Positions 17,575 to 25,873 of a stretch of DNA of 64,000 nt are shown piece by piece; the stretch's first letter is position 1; each line of letters begins with the position of its first letter. Where the stretch lies: assembly GCA_019429205.1 (NCBI GenBank), contig JAHYIT010000005.1, forward strand, positions 1 through 64,000, given 5' to 3'. Under the pieces are notes generated by a model that saw only the letters and a program-made list of their open reading frames with translations, did not search any database and was not told the DNA's origin. The stretch is from Mariniphaga sp. (GTDB lineage Bacteria > Bacteroidota > Bacteroidia > Bacteroidales > Prolixibacteraceae). Both the position numbers and the translations under genes were made by a program.

Positions 17575-18813
17575 ATGAGCAAAACCTACAAAAAAATAGC
17601 CATCGCCCTTGCCGCAGTAGGTCCGGGGCTTTTTCTTATCGGTTACAATATAGGTACAGGAAGTGTAACCACCATGGCCAAAACAGGCGCCGAACATGGC
17701 ATGGAACTTTTCTGGGCGCTGGTGCTGTCGTGTATCTTCACCTTCGTGCTCATGGTGGCATACGGAAAGGTAACCCTGGTTTCGGGAAAAACGGCATTAA
17801 CAAACATCAAACACGAATTCAAATACGGTTGGGTGCTGGCACTTTACATTCTCATTGCACTGATAATTGGGGAATTACTGGCGTTAATGGGTGTAATGGG
17901 CATTGTGGCCGACCTGGTTCAGGAAGCCATCCGGCTGCTTTTTAACGAACGGATTGTTGGCCGCGGCTGGATTATCCTGGTGCTGGCCACAGGTTTGTAC
18001 CTGCTGCTTTGGTTCGGCCAATACAAAACCTTCGAAAAAGTACTCACTTTTTTCGTCATTTTTATGGGACTTTCATTTATAGTAGTCTTTTTTATGGTCA
18101 GTCCCAACATGTCGGTCATTGCCAAAGGTTTGGTTCCCGGAATACCAGATACACCCGGCGCCATGGGACTGGTGGCTGCCATTGCCGGAACCACCTGTTC
18201 GGCTGCCGTGTTCATCATGCGAAGTACCGTTGTTGCTGAAAAAGGCTGGGGCATTAAAAACCTGAAAGAAGAAAAAAAGGACGCCTTCGTATCCGCTGCA
18301 ATGATGTTATTTCTGAGTGGAGTAATAATGGCTGTGGCTTCCGGCACACTGCATGTTATGGGATTTAAACTCGACAACACGGTGGAAATGATTCTTCTGT
18401 TTGAACCCATTGGTGGAAACGCTGCAGCATTTATCCTTATTCTGGGAATTGTGGGCGCCGGATTGTCGACCATCTTCCCTATTGTGCTGATTGCTCCCTG
18501 GCTGATTGCCGACTATACCGGAAAACCGCGAAATACGCGTTCGACCCAGTCGCGGATTCTCATTTTTGTGGCCATGCTATTTGCGTTTGGCACAGTGTTC
18601 CTGGAACAGCGTCCGCCGGCGCTGATGGTTTTTTCGCAGGCATTTCAGGCGGTGATTCTGCCCGCAGTTGCCATTCCGATTCTATTATTGATAAACCGGT
18701 CAAAACTTATGGGTATCAACAAAGCCTCCCTGCGCGAAAATATCGGCATATTGGCTGTGGTAATTTTTTCGTTCGTGACCACGTTTTTTGCTATTACTGA
18801 ATTGCTGATGTAG
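17575..18813 (+). CDS. Nramp-fold transporter lacking the canonical metal motifs
   Basis: A 412-residue membrane protein with about eleven hydrophobic segments and the general Nramp pattern (AVGPGLFLIGYNIGTGSVTT at the N-terminus, later IAGTTCSAAVFIMRSTVV). The Nramp metal site needs DPGN in helix 1 and MPH in helix 6; here the matching stretches read YNIGTGS and GTTCSAA, so the metal-binding Asp, Asn, Met and His are missing. This argues against Mn/Fe transport. It lies among amino-sugar genes (NagA-like before, NagB after), so import of a sugar or a related solute is an inference worth testing. The frame is open to 17533, but ATG 17575 begins right before the first helix. Confidence 0.8.
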   Translation: MSKTYKKIAIALAAVGPGLFLIGYNIGTGSVTTMAKTGAEHGMELFWALVLSCIFTFVLMVAYGKVTLVSGKTALTNIKHEFKYGWVLALYILIALIIGELLALMGVMGIVADLVQEAIRLLFNERIVGRGWIILVLATGLYLLLWFGQYKTFEKVLTFFVIFMGLSFIVVFFMVSPNMSVIAKGLVPGIPDTPGAMGLVAAIAGTTCSAAVFIMRSTVVAEKGWGIKNLKEEKKDAFVSAAMMLFLSGVIMAVASGTLHVMGFKLDNTVEMILLFEPIGGNAAAFILILGIVGAGLSTIFPIVLIAPWLIADYTGKPRNTRSTQSRILIFVAMLFAFGTVFLEQRPPALMVFSQAFQAVILPAVAIPILLLINRSKLMGINKASLRENIGILAVVIFSFVTTFFAITELLM

Positions 18814-18819
18814 AGAGAA

Positions 18820-18932
18820 CAGATATGAGATAATGAGATGTGAGATATGTGACAAGGGAAGGAAACACAATTCCCAATACTCAATACTCTTTGTCTTGAT
18901 ACTAAAATCTTGATACTTGATACTTGATACTA
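18820..18932. repeat. Low-complexity intergenic repeats
   Basis: The 131-nt gap before nagB is made of short tandem words: gatatgagataatgagatg and gagatatgtgac on one side, and cttgatacttgatac repeated on the other. It has no ORF. It resembles the word-like intergenic repeats common in Bacteroidota and may mark a recombination or slippage site. Confidence 0.45.
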
Positions 18933-18944
18933 AATTCTTAAAAA

Positions 18945-19709
18945 ATGAACAACACTGATTTCAAAAAAGAAAACCTCAATGTAAAAATCTTTACAACCAA
19001 AGATGAAATGGGAAAAGCCTCGGCTATTTCCGTGGCCGAAAAACTAAATGCAGCGATTTCAGAAAAAGGTTTTGCCAACCTGATTCTGGCTACCGGCGCA
19101 TCGCAGTTTCAGTTTCTGGAACACCTGCAAAAGCAGGTCATCGACTGGAAAAAAATAACGGTTTTTCACCTCGATGAGTATAAGGGAATGCCGGTCACAC
19201 ACCCGGCCAGTTTTCGCAAGTACCTGAAGGAAAGAATCCTGGATAAGGTTCAGCCCAAACAGGTGTATTACCTTAACGGCGATGCCCCCGATGCGGAAGC
19301 CGAAGTTTTGCGCTACGAAAACCTGCTGAAAGATCACCCCATCGATATCGCCTGCATTGGTATTGGGGAAAACGGGCACATTGCCTTTAACGACCCGCCT
19401 GTGGCCGATTTTAACGACCCGAAACTGGTGAAAGTGGTGGAACTCGACGAAACCTGCCGCAAACAGCAGTTGGGAGAAGGGTGGTTTCCAACCTTCGATG
19501 ATGTTCCAACCCACGCGCTTTCGCTTACCATTCCGGCCATTATGGGCTGCAAAGCCATAAGTTGCGTGGTACCCGACGAACGCAAAGCTGAAGCGGTTTT
19601 CAATACGCTGAATATGCAAATTTCAACCGCCTGCCCGGCCACCATTTTACGAACCCACCCGGATTGTGTTTTGTATCTGGATGAAGGTTCTGCTTCAAAA
19701 ATTAAATAA
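18945..19709 (+). CDS. nagB: Glucosamine-6-phosphate deaminase
   Basis: A 254-residue protein of the NagB/6-phosphogluconolactonase fold. It has LILATGASQFQFLEHL near the N-terminus, VFHLDEYKGM, the signature IGIGENGHIAFNDPP with the catalytic His, and ALSLTIPAIMGCK. The enzyme converts glucosamine-6-phosphate to fructose-6-phosphate and ammonia in the cytosol. This is a somewhat divergent member: the usual T-G-x-T-P is T-G-A-S-Q, so it may use another amino-sugar phosphate. It is followed after only 6 nt by a secreted hydrolase gene. Together with the NagA-like gene it points to amino-sugar breakdown. Confidence 0.85.
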   Translation: MNNTDFKKENLNVKIFTTKDEMGKASAISVAEKLNAAISEKGFANLILATGASQFQFLEHLQKQVIDWKKITVFHLDEYKGMPVTHPASFRKYLKERILDKVQPKQVYYLNGDAPDAEAEVLRYENLLKDHPIDIACIGIGENGHIAFNDPPVADFNDPKLVKVVELDETCRKQQLGEGWFPTFDDVPTHALSLTIPAIMGCKAISCVVPDERKAEAVFNTLNMQISTACPATILRTHPDCVLYLDEGSASKIK

Positions 19710-19715
19710 ATTACC

Positions 19716-22097
19716 ATGAAGGGAAAGCATTTCATTTTTCCAGGAAAAACAACACCTTTTGTTATCGCTTTTTTAATGCTGACTTCGTTTGGTTTTGCCC
19801 AAAGGAACATCCTAAAGCAGACGGCATCAAACGAGGAAAAACAAAAGGCCAGTCTGAAATTGATTCTGAAGGTGTTACCACCCGACCAACTCAACGAAAA
19901 CAGTGCGTTCGACGACCGGGGCAGGCTTTCGTTTTTGGACCGGACTTTTACCGACTGGCTGGAACGCACCGGTGAACTGCCTCCCGATTTCGACCGGATG
20001 CCTTCGCTGCCTTTCCTGCCCAATCCGCTGATTATTGATGAATGCGGAAAAAACATTCCGGTGAAAACTCCGAAACAATGGCAGGAAAAACGGGATTGGA
20101 TGAAAGAGCAACTTCAGCATTACATTTCCGGAACATTTCCACCGGCACCCGACAATCTGAAGGCAGAAATTCTGAGCGAGAAAATGGATGGGAAAGTCCG
20201 GCTGCAAACAGTGGAACTTTCATTCGGACCGGAATACCAGGCAAAACTAACGCTCGAAGTGATGATTCCTCCTGGCGAAGGTCCGTTACCGGTTTTCCTC
20301 ACGCAGTGGAACCACCGCGAATGGGCGCAGGTGGCCGTACGACGCGGTTACATTGGTTGCATTTATGCCGGCGCCGATTCAAAAGACGACACCGAAAAAT
20401 ATGCTGAAATCTGGGCCGGGGAATACGACTGGACCCGTCTCATGCGCAGAGCATGGGGAGCTTCACGGGCTATTGACTATTTATTCACTTTACCCGAAGT
20501 GGACAAGGAAAAAATTGCATTGACCGGGCACTCCCGCAACGGGAAAACGTCGCTGATGGCAGCAGCTTTCGATGAACGGATAACAGCCTGCATTCCCAGC
20601 AGTGGCGGCACAGGCGCTGAAGTTCCGTGGCGTTACACTTCGTTCAATTACGACATCGAAGACATCGCACTGCTCGCCAGTGCGCGGCCCTCGTGGCTGC
20701 ATCCGCGACTGCGGTTTTTTATTGGCAACGAACATAAACTTCCCATTGACCAGAACTCGTTTATGGCGTTGATTGCCCCCCGCGGACTCATGCTGAGCAC
20801 CGCACTGACTGAAGGCGCCAGCAACATCTGGGCCATTGAACAGGCGTACCATGCCAGCCGAAAAGTGTATGATTTCCTTGGAGCAAAAAATAACATTGGT
20901 ATGCGCACCCGTTACGGCGAACACGGGGTGAGTGCACGGGAAATGGAGTTATATATTGATTTTTTCGATTATGTTTTTAAGCGAAGTGACTATCCTCCCG
21001 AAAACCGGTTATACACTTCTTATTCCTTTGAAGAATGGACTCATCTGAGTGGCGAAAAGGTAAATCCGCTCTCTTACCCTGAAAAAACTGAAAACACACT
21101 AAGTGTCAATTCAGTAACCGAATGGAAAAACAAAAAAAGCGAAATTCTGAAACAAATTAACTGGGTACTTGGCGACGAGCCTCCGGGAGTAACCAATCCG
21201 GGACCGGGGAGTTTGCAAAGGGCAGGTCGCGGAGAAGACAGCTTTGGCACATTTCTGAACCGCCCGCGTGCACATGAAAAAATGGGTGTGATGCCCGTAA
21301 GTCCTTACAACGGTTTTGGCGACCAGTTATTCGGATACCTTTATTATCCGCTGAACGATGAAGGGAAAATGAAAAGCAACAATCTGCCGGTAGTTATTTA
21401 TTTGCATGAATACGACTATTCCAAAGGGTTTAACTCTTATCACCGGATTGAGTCGCTGCTGCAGGAATTAACAGAACAGGGATTTGCCGTATTTACCTAC
21501 GACATGCTGGGTTTCGGTAACCGGATTGAGGAAGCCACCTGTTTTTACGAACGCTATCCCCGCTGGTCGAAACTGGGGAAAATGGTAACCGACACCAAAG
21601 GAGCTGTGGATGCGCTGGCAAACTTCGATTTTATAGACAAAGAGCGAATTATTGTGGCCGGTTATTCGCTGGGAGCCACTGTGGGATTGTACGCGGCAGC
21701 CACCGACGAGCGAATTGCCGGTGTGGTTTCGGTAGCAGGGTTCACGCCTATGCGAACCAATACGTTGGACCGCGGAACCGAAGGAATTCTGACTTACTCA
21801 CATCTGCACGGATTGTTGCCGAGGCTGGGATTTTTTGCAGGAAATGAATCGCACATTCCGGTGGATTTTAATGAAATAATAGCTGTCATTGCACCACGAC
21901 CAGTTCTGCTAATTGCACCTGAATTCGACAAAGATGCCCATTTGCAGGACATCAAAACAGCGGTAAACGAAGCAGAACGGGTTTACACACTGTTTGAAAA
22001 ACCGGAAAACATTCAACTGCAAGTCCCGTGGGATATTAACCGGTTTTCACCCGAAATGAGAGAAACAGTGTATGAATGGTTAAGCCGGAAGTTCTGA
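19716..22097 (+). CDS. Secreted tandem alpha/beta hydrolase, CE15-like plus second esterase-like domain
   Basis: A 793-residue protein with a signal peptide (FVIAFLMLTSFGFAQ) and two alpha/beta hydrolase domains. The first, about residues 100-430, has the CE15-type nucleophile motif GHSRNGK and a late His in RYGEHGVS. The second, about 440-793, has VAGYSLGAT as its nucleophile elbow and EFDKDA as a possible acid; a catalytic His is not obvious near the end, where WDINRFSPEM stands. CE15 enzymes cleave ester bonds between glucuronic acid and lignin or other groups. In the first domain the Glu after the nucleophile strand is missing (CIPSSGGTG). It is 6 nt behind nagB. The fold is sure; the substrate is not. 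Confidence 0.75.
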   Translation: MKGKHFIFPGKTTPFVIAFLMLTSFGFAQRNILKQTASNEEKQKASLKLILKVLPPDQLNENSAFDDRGRLSFLDRTFTDWLERTGELPPDFDRMPSLPFLPNPLIIDECGKNIPVKTPKQWQEKRDWMKEQLQHYISGTFPPAPDNLKAEILSEKMDGKVRLQTVELSFGPEYQAKLTLEVMIPPGEGPLPVFLTQWNHREWAQVAVRRGYIGCIYAGADSKDDTEKYAEIWAGEYDWTRLMRRAWGASRAIDYLFTLPEVDKEKIALTGHSRNGKTSLMAAAFDERITACIPSSGGTGAEVPWRYTSFNYDIEDIALLASARPSWLHPRLRFFIGNEHKLPIDQNSFMALIAPRGLMLSTALTEGASNIWAIEQAYHASRKVYDFLGAKNNIGMRTRYGEHGVSAREMELYIDFFDYVFKRSDYPPENRLYTSYSFEEWTHLSGEKVNPLSYPEKTENTLSVNSVTEWKNKKSEILKQINWVLGDEPPGVTNPGPGSLQRAGRGEDSFGTFLNRPRAHEKMGVMPVSPYNGFGDQLFGYLYYPLNDEGKMKSNNLPVVIYLHEYDYSKGFNSYHRIESLLQELTEQGFAVFTYDMLGFGNRIEEATCFYERYPRWSKLGKMVTDTKGAVDALANFDFIDKERIIVAGYSLGATVGLYAAATDERIAGVVSVAGFTPMRTNTLDRGTEGILTYSHLHGLLPRLGFFAGNESHIPVDFNEIIAVIAPRPVLLIAPEFDKDAHLQDIKTAVNEAERVYTLFEKPENIQLQVPWDINRFSPEMRETVYEWLSRKF

Positions 22098-22254
22098 GAG
22101 TGTACAACAAATTCCACAGGAAAATCATATTATTCAAGAGAAAAAAGGTGCAGCGCACCCAAATATTTGTAGTATCTGATAGAAATGGGATAAGTGGGTT
22201 GTTTTTCATATTTTTAGGGCAAAGCAAAGTACAATTCGAATAAAATATTAAAAA

Positions 22255-23298
22255 ATGAAAACCTGGAAAATAGGAATTATCGGAACCGGCATGATAGCTG
22301 ATTTTCATGCGCAGGCTGTTCAGTCGCTGCCCAACGCGCAGTTGGCCGGCTTTTGCAACATCAGGCCTGAAAAGGCGAAAAAAATGGCGGAAAAGTTTAA
22401 AGTGAAGCATTGGGAAAATTATCAAAGTATGTTAGAATCGGCTGATGTGGATATGGTGATGATTGCCACACCCAGCGGGGCTCACGAAGAACCGGTTGTT
22501 GAAGCAGCCAAACAGGGGAAACACGTACTGTGTGAAAAACCGATAGAAATTCAGCTCGACCGCATCGACCGGATGATTGAAGCACATAAAAAAGCGGGAA
22601 CCTGGCTGGGTGGAATTTTCAACTTCAGGTACAACGAAACCACGCAAATCATTAAAAAAGCCATCGATGAAAACCGGTTGGGTACAATTACCTATGCCGC
22701 AGTGCACGTGCCGTGGTGGCGCAACGATGCCTATTATGAAGGCTGGCACGGCACCTGGGAACTCGATGGCGGTGGTGCGTTAATGAACCAATCCATTCAC
22801 ATGGTGGACCTGCTTCTGCACATGATGGGGCCGGTTGAACGGCTGGGCGCATTTACTTCGCACCTGGGGCATCCGCAAATTGAGGCGGAAGATACGGCTG
22901 TAAGTGTTCTTCAGTTTAAAAACAAAGCCCTTGGCGTTATTTACGGAACTACTGCTTCTTTCCCCGGACAGTTTCGCCGGCTGGAAATTACCGGCACAAA
23001 GGGCAGCATTGTTCTGGTGGAAAACAGTCTGCAGGTGTGGCAGTTTTCCGAAATGAAGAAAGAAGATGCCAAAATTATTCAGAAGTACGGTGCCATTGAA
23101 GGTGGCGGCGGAGTGGCCGACCCGGCAGCCATGACATACGAAAATCATGCGAAAAACCTCGCTGCGTTTATTCAGGCCATAGAAGAAAACCGACCGTTTG
23201 AAATTAATGGTGAAGAAGCCCGGAAATCGGTGGCATTAATTCTCGATATTTACCAATCGGCCAAAACGTTTTCGATGGTTTTATCAAAAACGAGATAA
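22255..23298 (+). CDS. Gfo/Idh/MocA-family oxidoreductase, cytosolic type
   Basis: A 347-residue protein with the NAD-binding GIIGTGMIADFHAQAV at the N-terminus, the family signature HVLCEKPIEI and the domain-2 motif GGGALMNQSIHMVDLLLHMMG. There is no signal peptide, in contrast to the two paralogues at 13655 and 15154, so it should work in the cytosol, probably as an NAD(P)-dependent sugar dehydrogenase. It lies 157 nt behind the tandem hydrolase; the gap holds no gene. It belongs to the same cluster by position and strand. Confidence 0.9.
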   Translation: MKTWKIGIIGTGMIADFHAQAVQSLPNAQLAGFCNIRPEKAKKMAEKFKVKHWENYQSMLESADVDMVMIATPSGAHEEPVVEAAKQGKHVLCEKPIEIQLDRIDRMIEAHKKAGTWLGGIFNFRYNETTQIIKKAIDENRLGTITYAAVHVPWWRNDAYYEGWHGTWELDGGGALMNQSIHMVDLLLHMMGPVERLGAFTSHLGHPQIEAEDTAVSVLQFKNKALGVIYGTTASFPGQFRRLEITGTKGSIVLVENSLQVWQFSEMKKEDAKIIQKYGAIEGGGGVADPAAMTYENHAKNLAAFIQAIEENRPFEINGEEARKSVALILDIYQSAKTFSMVLSKTR

Positions 23299-23310
23299 AT
23301 TTTTTATGTA

Positions 23311-23360
23311 TTTAAGTTGGCAAATTGCAATTGGCAGTTGGCAAATTATATTATCCAGTG
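23311..23360. repeat. Short intergenic repeat (ttggcaaattgcaattggcag)
   Basis: The gap carries the words gttggcaaattgcaattgg and cagttggcaaatt in tandem. A similar word, gcagttggcaaaaag, is found at 17390. It is non-coding and adds to the series of word repeats between genes of this cluster. Confidence 0.4.
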
Positions 23361-23385
23361 CGCAGTATAAAAAAAGATTAAGAAC

Positions 23386-24579
23386 ATGAAAAAACAAAAA
23401 ATTATCTCTCTCATCTTGATATTCTTTTTCTCACTCCAAATGGGTTACGCCCAAAACTACGACGAATCGAAAGTGGGTGAATATCAGCTCCCGGAGCTGT
23501 TGGTCACTGAAAGCGGGCAAACTATTTCAACTTCGGAACATTGGGAAACTCTGCGCCGCCCTGAAATCCTCAAACTTTTTGAAAATCACGTTTACGGTCA
23601 GGTTCCCAAAGATTTCGACGACATCAAATTCAAGATTACAAAACAGGATAAAAAGGCCATGGACGGAAAAGCCACCTTGAAGGAAGTAGCCATTTCCGTC
23701 ACGCGAAATAATAAATCGGTGACCATAAACCTGCTGATGTTCACGCCCAACAAAGTAAAAAAACCGGTTCCGATGTTTTTGGTTATCAATCACCGGGGAC
23801 TTAAAACCATGGATGTTACCCGCCAAAACAAAGACGGGTTCTGGCCGGCAGAGAAGGTGATTGAAGCCGGTTACGGCATTTCCGGGTTCGATGTAATTGA
23901 TGTTTCACCCGACGATAAGGTGAAGTTTACCGAAGGAATTCTGAACCAGCTCTATCCGGAACAATTGAAAATGGACAACGGAATGCGGGGTTTGGGCGCC
24001 TGGGCCTGGGGCGCTGCCCGTGCCATCGACTATTTCGAAAAAGACAAATCGGTGGATGCCACAAAAATTATTTCAGTGGGACACTCGCGCGGAGGTAAAT
24101 CTTCGCTGTGGTTTGGCGCGCAGGATGAACGGGTAGCCATTACCATTTCCAACGAATCGGGAAACTCCGGGGCTTCCCTTTCGCGCAGGAATTTCGGGGA
24201 AACGGTGGACCGGATCACTACCAACTTTCCTTACTGGTTTTGCCCCAATTATCGCCAATATGCGAACAATGAAGATAATCTGCCGGTTGACCAGCACATG
24301 CTGATTGCCCTCATCGCCCCACGTGCCGTTTACGTGGCCAGCGCCGCCGAAGATTTGTGGGCCGACCCCAAAGGGCAGTACCTGGGATTAAAAGAGGCGC
24401 AGCCCGTTTTCAAACTGTATGGAATTGAAACCGACCTGCATGAGGAAATGCCGATAGTAAACGAACAAGTAATCCTTAAGCACATGGGTTTTCATAACCG
24501 CGAAGGCAAACATAACATGACGCCATACGACTGGCAGCAGTTTATAAAATTTGCTGATGCGTATTTTAAAAAGCAATAA
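23386..24579 (+). CDS. Secreted CE15-like glucuronoyl esterase
   Basis: A 397-residue protein with a signal peptide (ISLILIFFFSLQMGYAQ). It carries the full CE15 signature: the nucleophile motif GHSRGGK, the ISNESGNSG segment with a Glu, the FPYWFCPNY substrate-site stretch, the LIALIAPR strand and the catalytic His in GKHNMTPYDW. CE15 4-O-methyl-glucuronoyl methylesterases cut ester links of glucuronate side chains in plant xylan-lignin complexes. It stands between an oxidoreductase and another esterase gene (12 nt downstream). This is the clearest evidence that the cluster handles plant-type or uronate-bearing glycans. Confidence 0.85.
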   Translation: MKKQKIISLILIFFFSLQMGYAQNYDESKVGEYQLPELLVTESGQTISTSEHWETLRRPEILKLFENHVYGQVPKDFDDIKFKITKQDKKAMDGKATLKEVAISVTRNNKSVTINLLMFTPNKVKKPVPMFLVINHRGLKTMDVTRQNKDGFWPAEKVIEAGYGISGFDVIDVSPDDKVKFTEGILNQLYPEQLKMDNGMRGLGAWAWGAARAIDYFEKDKSVDATKIISVGHSRGGKSSLWFGAQDERVAITISNESGNSGASLSRRNFGETVDRITTNFPYWFCPNYRQYANNEDNLPVDQHMLIALIAPRAVYVASAAEDLWADPKGQYLGLKEAQPVFKLYGIETDLHEEMPIVNEQVILKHMGFHNREGKHNMTPYDWQQFIKFADAYFKKQ

Positions 24580-24590
24580 AATTCAGAACA

Positions 24591-25736
24591 ATGAAGTTTT
24601 TCCTGTTTTCCATACTTTTCATTTTTGGTGTTCATACTGCGAAAGTGTTTTCACAGGACATTGAAAACCGGAGCAAAGAAAATTTGTGGAAACAAATTGA
24701 ACCTTACTTTTCTCCTCCTGAAGAATTTCAGAATGAATTTGGGGAATTTCGTTCTCCATTGAAGTTTGACAACGGAAAAACGGTTCATTCTGCCGACGAC
24801 TGGAAACAACGACGCGAAGAAATCCTCAGTCGCTGGCACGAATTGATGGGCGAATGGCCAGACCTGATTACCAACCAGACGTTTGAAGTTCTTGAAACCA
24901 CAAAAAGAGAAAACTTCACCCAACACAAAGTGCGGTTTCGGTGGCTTCCAAACGAAACGACCGAAGGGTACCTTTTAATTCCGGACCGAGAAGGGAAAAA
25001 GCCGGCTGTAATCACCGTTTTTTACGAACCTGAAACAGCCATCGGACGGGGAAAACCGTACCGCGATTTTGCCTGCCAGCTTGCCAAACGCGGATTTGTG
25101 ACTTTATCCATCGGCACAACCGAAGCCACCGAAGCAAAAACCTATTCGCTCTATTATCCGTCCATCGAAAATGCAGAAGTTCAACCCTTGTCCATGCTGG
25201 CGTATGCAGCCGCAAACACCTGGCATGTGTTGGCTAAAGTGGAAGAAGTAGATTCCACCCGCATCGGAATCACCGGGCATTCGTTTGGCGGAAAATGGGC
25301 CATGTTTGCCTCCTGCCTTTACGAAAAGTTTGCTTGTGCCGTTTGGTCCGACCCGGGAATCGTGTTTGATGAAACCAAAGAATCCGCCGTAAACTACTGG
25401 GAACCATGGTATCTGGGATATTACCCGCCTCCGTGGAACGACATCTGGCGAAAAACAGGCATGACAGAAAATGCAAAAGGCCTTTATCCAAAGTTGGTCA
25501 AAAAAGGCTACGACCTCCATGAACTTCACGCCCTGATGGCTCCACGACCGTTCCTGGTTTCGGGAGGTTCATCCGATCCGCCCGAGCGGTGGAAAGCGTT
25601 AAACCACACCATTGCCGTCAATAAGCTTCTCGGTTACCGCAACCGGGTTGCCATGACCAACCGTGCGGAACACTCCCCCAACGAGGAATCGAATGAACAG
25701 ATTTACAGGTTTTTTGAATATTTTTTGGGAGATTGA
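24591..25736 (+). CDS. Secreted alpha/beta hydrolase (acetyl-esterase-like)
   Basis: A 381-residue protein with a signal peptide (FFLFSILFIFGVHTAKVFS). The hydrolase core shows GITGHSFGGKWAMFAS (nucleophile Ser), VSGGSSDPPERW (acid) and NRAEHSPNEE (His), a complete triad. It resembles the dienelactone hydrolase/acetyl xylan esterase-like group of Bacteroidota and Planctomycetota, distinct from the CE15 gene 12 nt upstream. It probably removes ester decorations from a glycan in the periplasm. It ends the + strand carbohydrate cluster; a repeat-rich gap of about 140 nt follows. Confidence 0.75.
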   Translation: MKFFLFSILFIFGVHTAKVFSQDIENRSKENLWKQIEPYFSPPEEFQNEFGEFRSPLKFDNGKTVHSADDWKQRREEILSRWHELMGEWPDLITNQTFEVLETTKRENFTQHKVRFRWLPNETTEGYLLIPDREGKKPAVITVFYEPETAIGRGKPYRDFACQLAKRGFVTLSIGTTEATEAKTYSLYYPSIENAEVQPLSMLAYAAANTWHVLAKVEEVDSTRIGITGHSFGGKWAMFASCLYEKFACAVWSDPGIVFDETKESAVNYWEPWYLGYYPPPWNDIWRKTGMTENAKGLYPKLVKKGYDLHELHALMAPRPFLVSGGSSDPPERWKALNHTIAVNKLLGYRNRVAMTNRAEHSPNEESNEQIYRFFEYFLGD

Positions 25737-25820
25737 ATAAAAATATTCCACCAGAGAAAGACTGGAAAAAAATTAGTTAACAAAACCAGATAACCAAAAA
25801 ATTATCACAATATTTTTGTT

Positions 25821-25862
25821 TTACTCAATACATTGAGTAATTTTACTCAGTGTATTGAGTAA
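25821..25862. promoter_or_regulatory. Two tandem 20-bp palindromes before the DUF4143 ATPase gene
   Basis: ttactcaatacattgagtaa (25821-25840) has perfect 9-bp arms, and ttactcagtgtattgagtaa (25843-25862) repeats it with one arm mismatch. The centres are 22 bp apart, two helical turns, and the second ends 11 nt before ATG 25874. This is the layout of a cooperative operator, or of a recognition site for the ATPase/nuclease itself. Confidence 0.55.
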
Positions 25863-25873
25863 AATAACAAAAT

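Noticed and set aside
18945-19709. 6-phosphogluconolactonase
   Set aside because: The GIGENGHIAFNDPP signature and the length fit glucosamine-6-phosphate deaminase, and the NagA-like gene nearby supports it.
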